Part shown: positions 1 through 6,648 of the stretch, piece by piece
Layout of the letters: every line of letters starts with the position of its first letter
How positions within the stretch are numbered: position 1 is the stretch's first letter
Source of the DNA: Nevskia sp.
GTDB taxonomy: Bacteria; Pseudomonadota; Gammaproteobacteria; Nevskiales; Nevskiaceae
Direction of reading: 5' to 3'
NCBI GenBank assembly: GCA_016779605.1
Contig: JADHNH010000019.1
Span: 1 to 43,018 of the forward strand
Length of the DNA stretch: 43,018 nucleotides
Notes under the pieces: model-generated
What the model was told of the DNA's origin: nothing
The model's database searches: none
The model's input: the letters and a program-made list of their open reading frames with translations, nothing else
Position numbers and translations under genes: made by a program

Positions 1-131
1 CCCTTCGGGTTGCGCCCAAAATCGCGCCCGGCTGCGTTGCTCGTCGCTCATTTGGAATAACCAAACCACGCTCCTCGCGCCTTGCCGGGCACAATTTTGG
101 GCGGCAACGCAGCGACCCAAGTAGTGTGAAC
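1..131. repeat. Dispersed palindromic repeat (probable), cut by window edge
   Basis: Positions 12-31 and 85-104 form an imperfect inverted repeat (GCGCCCAAAATCGCGCCCGG against CCGGGCACAATTTTGGGCGG), enclosing a 53-nt segment. There is no open frame or start signal in it. The sequence resembles intergenic palindromic repeats that occur in many copies in proteobacterial genomes, but family membership is from memory and no second copy lies in this window. The element may continue left of base 1. Confidence 0.45.
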
Positions 132-178
132 AGGCCCTAAGCGCAGAACCCTTGCAGCAACCCAATACGGAGATCCCA

Positions 179-850
179 TTGAAAGTCAGCGAAGCAGTCG
201 CCTCGCGCCGCTCGGTGCGCGGCTTCCTGGACCGGCCGGTGGCGCCGGAAGTGATCCGCCGCGTGGTGGAGCGCGCCGCGCGGGCGCCTTCCGGCGGCAA
301 CGTGCAACCCTGGCACATCGCCGTGCTGGGCGGCGCCGCGCTGGACGAGTTCAAGGCGATCATGCGCCGGCGGCTGGTCGAGGCGCCGGAGGGCGAAAAG
401 ACCGACTACGACATCTACCCCGCCAACCTGGTGGCGCCGTACCGCGACTACCGCTACGAGCTGGGCGAGCAGCTTTACGCCGAGCTGGGCGTGCCGCGCG
501 AGGACAAGGCCGGGCGGCTGCGCTGGTTCGCGCGCAACTACCAGTTCTTCGACGCGCCGGTGGCGCTGTTCTGTTCGATCAACCGCATCATGGGCCCGCC
601 GCAGTGGTCCGACCTGGGCATGTACCTGCAGACCGTCATGCTGCTGCTGCGCGAGGAAGGGCTGGACAGCTGCCCGCAGGAATGCTGGTCGCGCTATCCG
701 CAGACCGTCGGCGGCTTCATCGGCCTGCCGCCGGAGCGCATGCTGTTCTGCGGCATGGCGATCGGCCATGCCGACCCCGACGCGCCGGCCAACCGCCTGC
801 GCCCGAAGCGCGCACCGCTGGAAGCGTTCGCCGAGTTCCGCGGTATCTGA
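179..850 (+). CDS. FMN-dependent nitroreductase family protein
   Basis: The product (about 223 aa from this start) belongs to the nitroreductase-like flavoprotein family, cytoplasmic NAD(P)H:FMN oxidoreductases acting on nitro- or quinone-type substrates. The N-terminal SRRSVRGF motif binds the FMN phosphate, and ARAPSGGNVQPWH follows as in family members. The C-terminal half carries the conserved GLPPERMLFCGMAIGHAD segment of the core. I chose the TTG at 179 because GGAG (169-172) lies 6 nt upstream; an in-frame TTG at 152 would add nine residues without a ribosome-binding site. No ATG is available. It is followed 81 nt later by an esterase gene on the same strand with its own promoter-like sequence. 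The physiological substrate cannot be read from sequence. Confidence 0.88.
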   Translation: MKVSEAVASRRSVRGFLDRPVAPEVIRRVVERAARAPSGGNVQPWHIAVLGGAALDEFKAIMRRRLVEAPEGEKTDYDIYPANLVAPYRDYRYELGEQLYAELGVPREDKAGRLRWFARNYQFFDAPVALFCSINRIMGPPQWSDLGMYLQTVMLLLREEGLDSCPQECWSRYPQTVGGFIGLPPERMLFCGMAIGHADPDAPANRLRPKRAPLEAFAEFRGI

Positions 851-900
851 GCCGGCGCGGATGAACTGCGCGCCGGTTTCGGGTTACGCTTATAGCGGTC

Positions 901-906
901 TATAAA
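901..906 (+). promoter_or_regulatory. Possible -10 element for the esterase gene
   Basis: TATAAA lies in an AT-rich island in the gap between the nitroreductase and the esterase. It would place the transcript start near 913, just before the strong GGAGGA ribosome-binding site at 921-926. No good -35 hexamer is visible, so this is tentative. Confidence 0.35.
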
Positions 907-931
907 TCACCGATCCCCCTGGAGGAATCCC

Positions 932-1870
932 ATGCCGCTGCACCCGCAAGTCAAAGGCCTTCTCGACAACGTCGCCGCTTCCGGCATCCCGCCGTTCCAC
1001 CAGATGACGCCGGAAAGCTGCCGCGCCACCTTCAAGCAGCTGTTCGGCGCGTTGCCGCCGAGCACCGCCAAGATCGCCGGCACCAAGGACATCAAGATCC
1101 CCGGCCCGGCCGGCGCCATCCCCGCGCGCGTCTACACGCCGGAAGGCAAGGGTCCGTTCCCGGTGCTGGTGTACATGCACGGCGGCGGCTGGGTCATCGG
1201 CGACATCGAGGGCTACGAAAACGTCTGCCGCGAGCTGTGCGGCGGCAGCCAGGCGGTGGTGGTCTCGCTCGACTACCGCCTGGGGCCGGAGCACAAGTTC
1301 CCGGCCGCCACCGACGACTGCCTGGCGGCGGTGCGCTGGGTGGGCGAGCACGCTGCCGAGATCGGCGCCGACGCCAAGCGCATCGCGGTGGGCGGCGACA
1401 GCGCCGGCGGCAACCTGGCCGCGGTGACGGCGCTGCGCCTGCGCGACGAGGGCGGCCCGCGCCTGGCGGCGCAACTGCTGATCTACCCGGTGACCGACCA
1501 CTACACCAAGAACACCGTGTCGATGGTGAAGAACGCCGAGGGCTTCCTGCTGACCCGGCAGGACATGGTGTGGTTCTCCGACTACTACCTGCGCACCGAA
1601 GCCGACGTGAAGAACCCGCACTTCGCGCCGCTGCGCGCCAAGTCGCTGGCCGGGCTGGCGCCGGCGCTGGTGCTCACCGCCGAGTTCGACCCGCTGTGCG
1701 ACGAGGGCGAGGAGTACGCCGCGCGGCTGAAGGACGCCGGCGTGCCGACCAAGCTGTCGCGTTACGACGGCGCCATCCACGGCTTCTTCGGCTTCTTCAG
1801 CGTGCTGGACCTGGGCCGTGCCGGCATGGACGAAAGCTGCCGCTGGCTGAAGGAGCGTTTTGCCGCCTGA
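932..1870 (+). CDS. Alpha/beta hydrolase, hormone-sensitive-lipase (family IV) esterase
   Basis: A 312-aa esterase/lipase of the HSL-like alpha/beta hydrolase fold. Visible motifs in order: HGGG oxyanion-hole motif (83-86), DYRLGPEHKFPAA (114-126), nucleophile elbow GDSAGG with Ser157, then Asp253 (EFDPLCDEG) and His283 (IHGFFG), giving a complete catalytic triad. There is no signal peptide, so the protein is probably cytoplasmic and hydrolyses short acyl esters. GGAGGA at 921-926 decides the ATG at 932. The gene is convergent with an outer-membrane protein gene and ends just before a strong GC hairpin. Length is normal for the family. The natural substrate is unknown. Confidence 0.93.
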   Translation: MPLHPQVKGLLDNVAASGIPPFHQMTPESCRATFKQLFGALPPSTAKIAGTKDIKIPGPAGAIPARVYTPEGKGPFPVLVYMHGGGWVIGDIEGYENVCRELCGGSQAVVVSLDYRLGPEHKFPAATDDCLAAVRWVGEHAAEIGADAKRIAVGGDSAGGNLAAVTALRLRDEGGPRLAAQLLIYPVTDHYTKNTVSMVKNAEGFLLTRQDMVWFSDYYLRTEADVKNPHFAPLRAKSLAGLAPALVLTAEFDPLCDEGEEYAARLKDAGVPTKLSRYDGAIHGFFGFFSVLDLGRAGMDESCRWLKERFAA

Positions 1871-1889
1871 GCCTCGCGGAAAAGCAAGG

Positions 1890-1916
1890 GCCGCGGCGGC
1901 GCAAGGCCGCCGCGGC
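1890..1916. terminator. GC-rich hairpin between convergent genes
   Basis: Perfect 11-bp stem GCCGCGGCGGC (1890-1900) and GCCGCCGCGGC (1906-1916) with a GCAAG loop, followed on the plus strand by TGCTTTC. It sits 20 nt after the esterase stop and before the stop of the convergent gene, so it could end transcription from both sides. The T-run is weak. Confidence 0.6.
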
Positions 1917-1940
1917 TGCTTTCAATGAGCAGTCCGCGCG

Positions 1941-2822
1941 TCAAAACCGCGCCAGCAGGTTGAATTCGGCGAGCCAGCGGTTGTAGTGGTCGCCGGAGAC
2001 GGCGCGGGCGTGGAATTGGCGCCCCTGGGCATCCAGCGCGAGCCAGCCGTTGAGCGGCACGTTCAGGCCCAGCGTGCCGGCCTGCAGGTGCCCGCGCAGG
2101 CGGTAGGCGACTTCGGGCATGCCGCCGCTGAACAGGGAGTCGTCCGCCGCCATTGCCCGGGCAAAGGCCGCCGCGGCGGGATCGGTGGGGCTGGACTCGG
2201 CGAAGTCGCCGTAGCGGAACTCGTAGCCGGCGTAGGCGGTGGCAGCGCTGCCGATCAGCCAGTCCAGGTCCAGGGTGGCGGCCTGCTGGCGGCCGTCGAA
2301 CACCGGGCTGCTCGAATCGCGCTCGCCGGCGTAGCCGCCCGCGCGCAGGCGGAACGCCGTGTTGAGCTGCTCGCTCAGCCACAAGCCGCCGCGGTATTCG
2401 GTGCCGCCGCGCATGCGGCTGCCGAATTGTTGCGCGGCCAGCTGCCCCCACGCGGCCAGGGTCGGCGCATGGAAGCCGTCGACGGGACGCAGGAACATCC
2501 GTACCAGGCCGGACTCGCGGGCGTTGGACAACCCCACGTAATCGAAATACTGCTGGCCGTCGAAGGCGCCGCGCAGCAGCAGCGCACAGCGCGGCGACGG
2601 CCGCAGGGTCAGGCTGGCCGACACCGCAGAGCTCGCATAGCCGGTGGCGGGCAAGGTGCTGCCGGCCTCCGCATTGGCCGGATTGCTGTCGTAGCCCAGG
2701 CCTGCGGCCGCATCGAAGCGCCATTGCGCCTGGGATTGCGCGGCCAGGCTGCCGCAGCCGAGCAGCAGCGCGGCAGCAGCCCGTCCCGCCGATTTATACC
2801 GACGCTGAAACATTTTTCCCAT
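1941..2822 (-). CDS. Outer-membrane beta-barrel protein (unknown function)
   Basis: 293 aa. A positively charged N terminus and hydrophobic stretch (AAAALLLGCGSLAAQSQAQ) form a signal peptide, probably cleaved near residue 32. The mature part alternates short amphipathic strands (for example FDAAAGLGYDSNPAN, TAYAGYEFRYGDF, NRWLAEFNLLARF) and ends in phenylalanine, the usual BAM-recognised last residue of outer-membrane barrels. It begins with the 'GYDSNPAN' type of first strand seen in DUF560/surface-lipoprotein-modifier-like barrels, but I cannot assign a family firmly. An in-frame ATG at 2813 is an alternative start. It is divergent from a FecR-domain gene with 80 nt between them, suggesting they may work together at the envelope. 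Confidence 0.75.
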   Translation of the reverse strand: MGKMFQRRYKSAGRAAAALLLGCGSLAAQSQAQWRFDAAAGLGYDSNPANAEAGSTLPATGYASSAVSASLTLRPSPRCALLLRGAFDGQQYFDYVGLSNARESGLVRMFLRPVDGFHAPTLAAWGQLAAQQFGSRMRGGTEYRGGLWLSEQLNTAFRLRAGGYAGERDSSSPVFDGRQQAATLDLDWLIGSAATAYAGYEFRYGDFAESSPTDPAAAAFARAMAADDSLFSGGMPEVAYRLRGHLQAGTLGLNVPLNGWLALDAQGRQFHARAVSGDHYNRWLAEFNLLARF

Positions 2823-2902
2823 AAAATTGCAGCGCGCGTCCGCCAGGGGCGCGGCAAGAGCAGGTATTCGTCAATTCGGGTTGTTGCGCAGCCGGGGGCG
2901 CC

Positions 2903-3649
2903 GTGGTCGAGAAGATGTCAGAGCGCGGCGCGGATGTCCACGAACGCCGCAGGCGCTTTCTGCTGCACGCCCTGACCTCCGGGCTGCTCGCCGGCGGCCT
3001 GGGCTGGAACGTGCGCGCGCTGGCCGCGCTGTTCGGCAAGCTGCCGTCGAAGATGCCCGCGGGACGTTCGGTGTTCGAAGTGCAGGGCGAGGTGCGGGCC
3101 GACGGACGCAAGGTGACGCCCGACACCGTGCTGACCGCCGAAAGCCGGCTCGAATCGTCCGCCGGCGCGTACCTGATCCTGGTGGTGGGCGACGCCGCTT
3201 TCCTGCTGCGCGAGAACTCCACCCTGCAGTTCAGCGGCCAGCGATCGCTGGTGCGCGGCCTGCAGCTGGTCACCGGCGCGCTGCTGAGCGTGTTCGGCCA
3301 CCGCCAGGACGCCGATGCGGTGCAGGTGCGCACGCCGGTGGCCTCGCTCGGCATCCGCGGCACCGGCTTTTATACCGAGGCCGCCGCCGACCGCACCTAT
3401 TTCTGCACCTGCTACGGCCGCACCCTGATCAGCTCGGTGGCCGCGCCGCAGGAAAGCGAGGAAATCGTGTCGCGGCACCACGACGCGCCGCGCTACATCC
3501 TGGCCGCGCCCGAAGGTGGCCGGCATATCGTTCCGGCGCCGTTCAAGGATCACACCGACTTGGAATTGATGACGCTGGAAGCCTTGTGCGGGCGCAAGGT
3601 GCCGTTCGTCGATTCCGGCGACTACGGAGCGCCGCGCCGCGACTATTGA
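2903..3649 (+). CDS. FecR-domain protein with Tat-like signal
   Basis: 248 aa from the GTG at 2903; an ATG at 2915 (residue 5) is equally possible and no strong ribosome-binding site separates them. The N terminus holds ERRRRFLLHALTSGLLAG, a twin-arginine-like signal or membrane anchor. The body is a FecR domain: VFEVQGEVRADGRKVTPDTVL, then FLLRENSTLQFSG, and the diagnostic TPVASLGIRGTGFYTE. Here the domain is free of an anti-sigma N-terminal region, so it is not a classical sigma regulator but one of the exported FecR proteins with a structural or signalling envelope role. The C-terminal part has several cysteines (FCTCYG and ALCGRK). Divergent from a beta-barrel protein gene. A second exported FecR protein is encoded at 37256-38056. 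Confidence 0.82.
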   Translation: MVEKMSERGADVHERRRRFLLHALTSGLLAGGLGWNVRALAALFGKLPSKMPAGRSVFEVQGEVRADGRKVTPDTVLTAESRLESSAGAYLILVVGDAAFLLRENSTLQFSGQRSLVRGLQLVTGALLSVFGHRQDADAVQVRTPVASLGIRGTGFYTEAAADRTYFCTCYGRTLISSVAAPQESEEIVSRHHDAPRYILAAPEGGRHIVPAPFKDHTDLELMTLEALCGRKVPFVDSGDYGAPRRDY

Positions 3650-3685
3650 ACGGCCGGCGGCGCCGCGCGCCGCGACGCGGTGTGA

Positions 3686-3699
3686 TTGATCTAGATCAA
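3686..3699 (+). promoter_or_regulatory. Perfect FNR/ANR-type binding site
   Basis: TTGATCTAGATCAA is an exact match to the FNR/ANR consensus TTGAT-N4-ATCAA and a full palindrome. Its centre (3692.5) lies 41.5 bp before the transcript start expected from the -10 element at 3722-3727, the classic class II activator spacing. The regulator itself is not in this window. CRP/Dnr-type relatives recognise similar sites. Confidence 0.75.
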
Positions 3700-3721
3700 C
3701 GTCGCAACTCTTACGCATGCG

Positions 3722-3727
3722 TACAGT
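3722..3727 (+). promoter_or_regulatory. -10 element of the FNR-type promoter
   Basis: TACAGT (four of six matches to TATAAT) would put transcription start near 3734, 60 nt before the next gene. The FNR-type box overlaps the -35 position, as expected for a class II activated promoter. Confidence 0.5.
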
Positions 3728-3793
3728 CAAAGTCACGCCGAAACCTCGAGCGCGCACGGTTACCGCCCAGCCGGTGCTCGATGCAGACAAACC

Positions 3794-4438
3794 ATGGGAA
3801 ATTTGAAAGTCAAAGGTTCACCGATCGTCATGCGCTATCCAAACATCCGGCCGCACGCGGCATCTTCCCGGAATCCGGGTCATTCGCGGAACAAGCCGGC
3901 CGCGGGCGGCGGCTTGGATTCGCACACGGTCGGCACCTACCTGCGCACCATCTACCCGGGGCAGTTCAGCGAGGAATGGGTGGTCGGGCAGCTGGCCTGC
4001 GAGCCGGAGGCGGTTCGCGAACTGATGGAATGCTGGGTGCCCACGGTGACGCCGCAAATCCTCGAGCGGTCGGTGGGGGTGTTCGCCGCCTACCTGGGTA
4101 TCGACCGCAAGCGCCTGCTGCAGCTGATGACCGGCGGCGGCGCCGCCACGGCCGGCGCGGGGCCGCGGGTGGAGTTCGCCCGCCCCCGGGCCAGCGCCAT
4201 TCCGCGCCACGACGCCGAGCGCCCGCGCCTGCCGCTGGGCGCGCCGGGCGGTCCGCGCGAAGCGGCGCCGCGGCCGGTCGCGGTCACCTGGCAGCGGCCC
4301 AAACGCAACTTCAACATCCCCGGCGCCGCCGCCGAAGGCGCGCTCGCAACGGCGGAACGCGGTGCGGCGCTGGCCCCGGCCGGAGCGTCGGCCGCCAAGT
4401 CGGCGCATGGCGGCAACCGGGATCACGACGACGCCTGA
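3794..4438 (+). CDS. Hypothetical protein behind an FNR-type promoter
   Basis: 214 aa, not recognised. The first 40 residues are basic and low complexity. Residues about 42-113 (LDSHTVGTYLRTIYPGQF through IDRKRLLQLMTGG) look like a compact helical domain with a well-conserved appearance. The rest is a proline/alanine/arginine-rich, probably disordered tail. There is no signal peptide or membrane segment, so it is likely cytoplasmic. No clear ribosome-binding site precedes the ATG at 3794; an ATG at 3830 is the alternative. Its transcription seems controlled by the FNR/ANR-type promoter at 3686-3727, suggesting a role in low oxygen or nitric oxide conditions. That role is inference from the site alone. 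Confidence 0.6.
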   Translation: MGNLKVKGSPIVMRYPNIRPHAASSRNPGHSRNKPAAGGGLDSHTVGTYLRTIYPGQFSEEWVVGQLACEPEAVRELMECWVPTVTPQILERSVGVFAAYLGIDRKRLLQLMTGGGAATAGAGPRVEFARPRASAIPRHDAERPRLPLGAPGGPREAAPRPVAVTWQRPKRNFNIPGAAAEGALATAERGAALAPAGASAAKSAHGGNRDHDDA

Positions 4439-4560
4439 GACCAGGCCTGCGACGAGGCCGGAAAGGGGCCGGCAGGCGGCGCGGCAGCGCCTGAAGCGGC
4501 CGCTCGGACGAGTCCGCACATGGCCCAAACGCCCGCCGCGGCTTTTGCGTTAAGCTGAAA

Positions 4561-4576
4561 TCCGGCTTCGCCGGAG
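4561..4576 (+). promoter_or_regulatory. Hairpin covering the ribosome-binding site of the RidA-like gene
   Basis: TCCGGC (4561-4566) pairs with GCCGGA (4570-4575) across a TTC loop, so the Shine-Dalgarno GGAG (4573-4576), 8 nt before the ATG at 4585, is partly within the stem. It could damp translation initiation. Confidence 0.4.
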
Positions 4577-4584
4577 ATCGCTTC

Positions 4585-5124
4585 ATGGCAAGGGGTTTGG
4601 TGTCCTCGTTGCTGCGCGCCGCCGCGCTGGCGCCGGGCCTGGTGTTGTGCGCCTGCGCGCACGAGCCGCCGGCACCCGAATTCATCACGCCCAAGGGCGC
4701 CGAGTTCGTCGCCGAAATGTTCGGCTATTCCCAGGCGGTGCGCGTGGGGCCCTGGGTCATGGTGTCCGGCCAGGTCGGCTTCGACAGCAAGACGCGCGGC
4801 TTCCCGCCGGACCTGAAAAAGCAGGTGGAGCTGAGCTTTTCCAACCTGGAGGCGGTGCTGAAGCTGTCCGGCGCCAGCCTGTCGGACGTGGTGGAGATCA
4901 CCACCTACCAGCTCGACATGACGCGCTTCGACGACGTCGTCACCATCCACAACGACGTGTTCGGCGACCACCGGCCGGCCTGGTCCGCCATCGGCGTCAG
5001 CGCGCTGGCGCTGCCGGACATCCAGTTCGAAGTGAGTGCGCTGGCGTATGCGCCGAAGGGCCGCTCCAAGCCGGCGGCCGAGCCCGAAGCGGCGGACGCC
5101 GGCAAGGCGCCGGCCGCCAAGTGA
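4585..5124 (+). CDS. RidA-family protein exported as a lipoprotein, catalytic Arg absent
   Basis: 179 aa. Residues 1-24 are a lipoprotein signal with the lipobox LCAC (21-24), so Cys24 would be lipidated and the protein held at the inner or outer membrane facing the periplasm. Residues about 40-156 are a YjgF/YER057c/UK114 (RidA) domain: SGQVGFDSKTRGFPPDL, then TTYQLDMTRFDD, then HRPAWSAIGVSALALPD. In catalytic RidA the segment is PARS with the Arg that binds the enamine carboxylate; here it is PAWS, with Trp133 in that position. It is therefore unlikely to be a standard 2-aminoacrylate deaminase. A disordered Ala/Glu/Pro tail follows. A neighbouring convergent gene starts 10 nt away. Confidence 0.82.
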   Translation: MARGLVSSLLRAAALAPGLVLCACAHEPPAPEFITPKGAEFVAEMFGYSQAVRVGPWVMVSGQVGFDSKTRGFPPDLKKQVELSFSNLEAVLKLSGASLSDVVEITTYQLDMTRFDDVVTIHNDVFGDHRPAWSAIGVSALALPDIQFEVSALAYAPKGRSKPAAEPEAADAGKAPAAK

Positions 5125-5134
5125 GCCCGTGCCG

Positions 5135-5575
5135 CTACAGCACGCTGCGCAGGAAGCCGTAGAACAGCACCGCGAACCCGCCGATTTCGCCCGCCACCAG
5201 CGCCGCCAGGTACAGCGTGATGAGCGCCGCCGGCAGGTGCCGGCGGCCGAGCACGTGCGGACGCCGCAGCTGGTTGTCGGTGTCGCGCAGCACGCCGTGC
5301 ACGATGTAGAGCGCGATGGCCGAGGCGAAGAACAGGATCGGCACCGCCACCGCCCACAGGGTCGCGCCGGGGCCCACCGGCGAATACGGAACGAACTGGC
5401 GCAACAGCACCGCCGCGAACGCGTACATCAGGCTGGCGCGGTGGGCGACGTCGACGTAGACCGGTGCGCGGGCCTCCGGCGAGGCGGCGATCGCGGCGTA
5501 TTTCCACACGCCGGTGAGCAGGCCGGTGGCGAAGAAGATGCCGGCGGCAAGCAGGCAGAAGGTGTCGGCGTTCAG
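5135..5575 (-). CDS. Small four-helix integral membrane protein, unknown
   Basis: About 146 aa if read from the CTG at 5575, which overlaps the stop of the upstream LysR gene (CTGA). A GTG inside the first helix (GVWKY) is an alternative but would cut the helix. Four hydrophobic segments are visible: FCLLAAGIFFATGLLTGVW, ASLMYAFAAVLLRQFV, LWAVAVPILFFASAIALYIV and ALITLYLAALVAGEIGGFAV. Between helices three and four is HGVLRDTDNQLRRPH. I do not recognise the family. The overlap with the LysR gene suggests one transcript. The frame is preserved and codon use matches neighbours, so it looks like a real gene; the exact start is uncertain. Confidence 0.6.
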   Translation of the reverse strand: MNADTFCLLAAGIFFATGLLTGVWKYAAIAASPEARAPVYVDVAHRASLMYAFAAVLLRQFVPYSPVGPGATLWAVAVPILFFASAIALYIVHGVLRDTDNQLRRPHVLGRRHLPAALITLYLAALVAGEIGGFAVLFYGFLRSVL

Positions 5576-6567
5576 GCGGCGTTCTCCGTCGGGCTTGTCG
5601 CTGCCACTACGCGGCCGGGCTGGGCCCAGCGTTCGTTGCGCGCTTCCTTGAGCAGCCAGTCGCGGAACGCCGCCACCGCCGGTTCGCGGTCGGCGTTCTC
5701 GGCGTGCACCAGGTAATAGGCCGAGGCCAGCGGCAGGTGCAGCGGGAACGGCGCCACCAGGCGCCCGGATTCGAGGTCGGCGGAAGCCACGATCGGCACG
5801 CCGAGCACCACGCCCATGCCGTCGGCCGCCGCCTCCATGGCCAGGGTCACGTGGTTGAAGGTCGGGCCGCGCGCGGTGTTGATGCCGCGCACGCCGGCCG
5901 CCTTGAGCCAGGTGCTCCAGGTCGGACGATCCATGTCGAGCATGACGTCGTGCTGGTAATGCAGCAGGGTGTGGTAGCGCAGGTCCGACGGGCTCCTCAG
6001 GGCATGCGGACCTTGCAGCAGGCGCGGGCTGCACAGCGGCAGGGCGAACGAGCCGAACAGCTTGTGCACCACGTGGTCCGGGTAGTCGCCGTGACCGAAC
6101 CGGATGACGATGTCGCCGCCCTCGAGCAGGTTTTCCGTGTCGCCCTGCTCGCGGCGCGCGGAATCGGCCAGCGTCGGCCGCGCGGCGATGCGCAGGTCGA
6201 TGTCCGGATAAACACTGGCGAAGTGCGGCAGCTTGCCCATCAGCCACTTGGAGCCCAGGCCGGGCGGCACGTTCAGCAGGATCCGTCCGGGATAGGCTTG
6301 GCGCTGCACGCTGTCCACCGCCTCGCCCAGCAGGGCGAAGCCGCTGGTGAGCTTGGGCAGCAGCGCCTCGCCGGCGGAGGTCAGCTCGATCTTGCGCGGC
6401 AGGCGCCGGAACAGGGCGACGCCCAGGCGGTTTTCCAGTGCCTTGACCTGGTGGCTGACGGCGGCCGGCGTGACATGCAGCTCCCGCGCGGCCTTGTCGA
6501 CGCTGCCGTTGCGGGCAGCCGCCTCGAAGGCGCGCAAGGCGTTGAGCGGGGGTAATCGGGTAGGCAT
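5572..6567 (-). CDS. LysR-type transcriptional regulator, GcvA subfamily
   Basis: 331 aa. The N terminus RLPPLNALRAFEAAARNGS followed by a winged helix (AARELHVTPAAVSHQVKALE) is very close to the GcvA pattern, which controls glycine cleavage genes in enterics and drives the divergent sRNA gene gcvB. The remainder is the periplasmic-binding-protein-like effector domain (ILLNVPPGLGSKWLMGKL to the C terminus). GcvA-type paralogues are numerous in this lineage, so the glycine link is not established. Immediately upstream are a TTAG-N5-CTAA operator candidate and, on the other strand, a promoter followed by a structured RNA and terminator. The following membrane-protein gene overlaps its stop codon. 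Confidence 0.92.
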   Translation of the reverse strand: MPTRLPPLNALRAFEAAARNGSVDKAARELHVTPAAVSHQVKALENRLGVALFRRLPRKIELTSAGEALLPKLTSGFALLGEAVDSVQRQAYPGRILLNVPPGLGSKWLMGKLPHFASVYPDIDLRIAARPTLADSARREQGDTENLLEGGDIVIRFGHGDYPDHVVHKLFGSFALPLCSPRLLQGPHALRSPSDLRYHTLLHYQHDVMLDMDRPTWSTWLKAAGVRGINTARGPTFNHVTLAMEAAADGMGVVLGVPIVASADLESGRLVAPFPLHLPLASAYYLVHAENADREPAVAAFRDWLLKEARNERWAQPGRVVAATSPTENAA

Positions 6568-6577
6568 CGGCTATGGA

Positions 6578-6590
6578 TTAGTTTTTCTAA
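6578..6590. promoter_or_regulatory. LysR-type operator candidate
   Basis: TTAG-TTTTT-CTAA is a short dyad 11 bp upstream of the LysR start codon. It fits the T-N11-A rule for LysR regulators, and the bottom strand holds the CTAAT core reported for GcvA sites. A second palindrome, ATCAATTGAT, lies at 6609-6618 and overlaps the -35 of the divergent promoter. Confidence 0.45.
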
Positions 6591-6613
6591 ACCGCGCCAT
6601 TAAAACAAATCAA

Positions 6614-6642
6614 TTGATGCAGTGCAACATCGGCGGCAGAAT
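6614..6642 (+). promoter_or_regulatory. Sigma70-type promoter for a divergent RNA
   Basis: TTGATG (6614-6619), a 17-bp spacer and CAGAAT (6637-6642). This predicts transcription from about 6649, away from the LysR gene. The -35 overlaps the ATCAATTGAT palindrome, so a regulator bound there could repress or activate. Confidence 0.5.
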
Positions 6643-6648
6643 ACGCCT

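Noticed and set aside
5135..6247. 370-codon minus-strand frame running through the LysR gene into the membrane protein
   Set aside because: Only its C-terminal ~146 residues look like protein (four membrane helices); the rest is an off-frame reading of the LysR gene.
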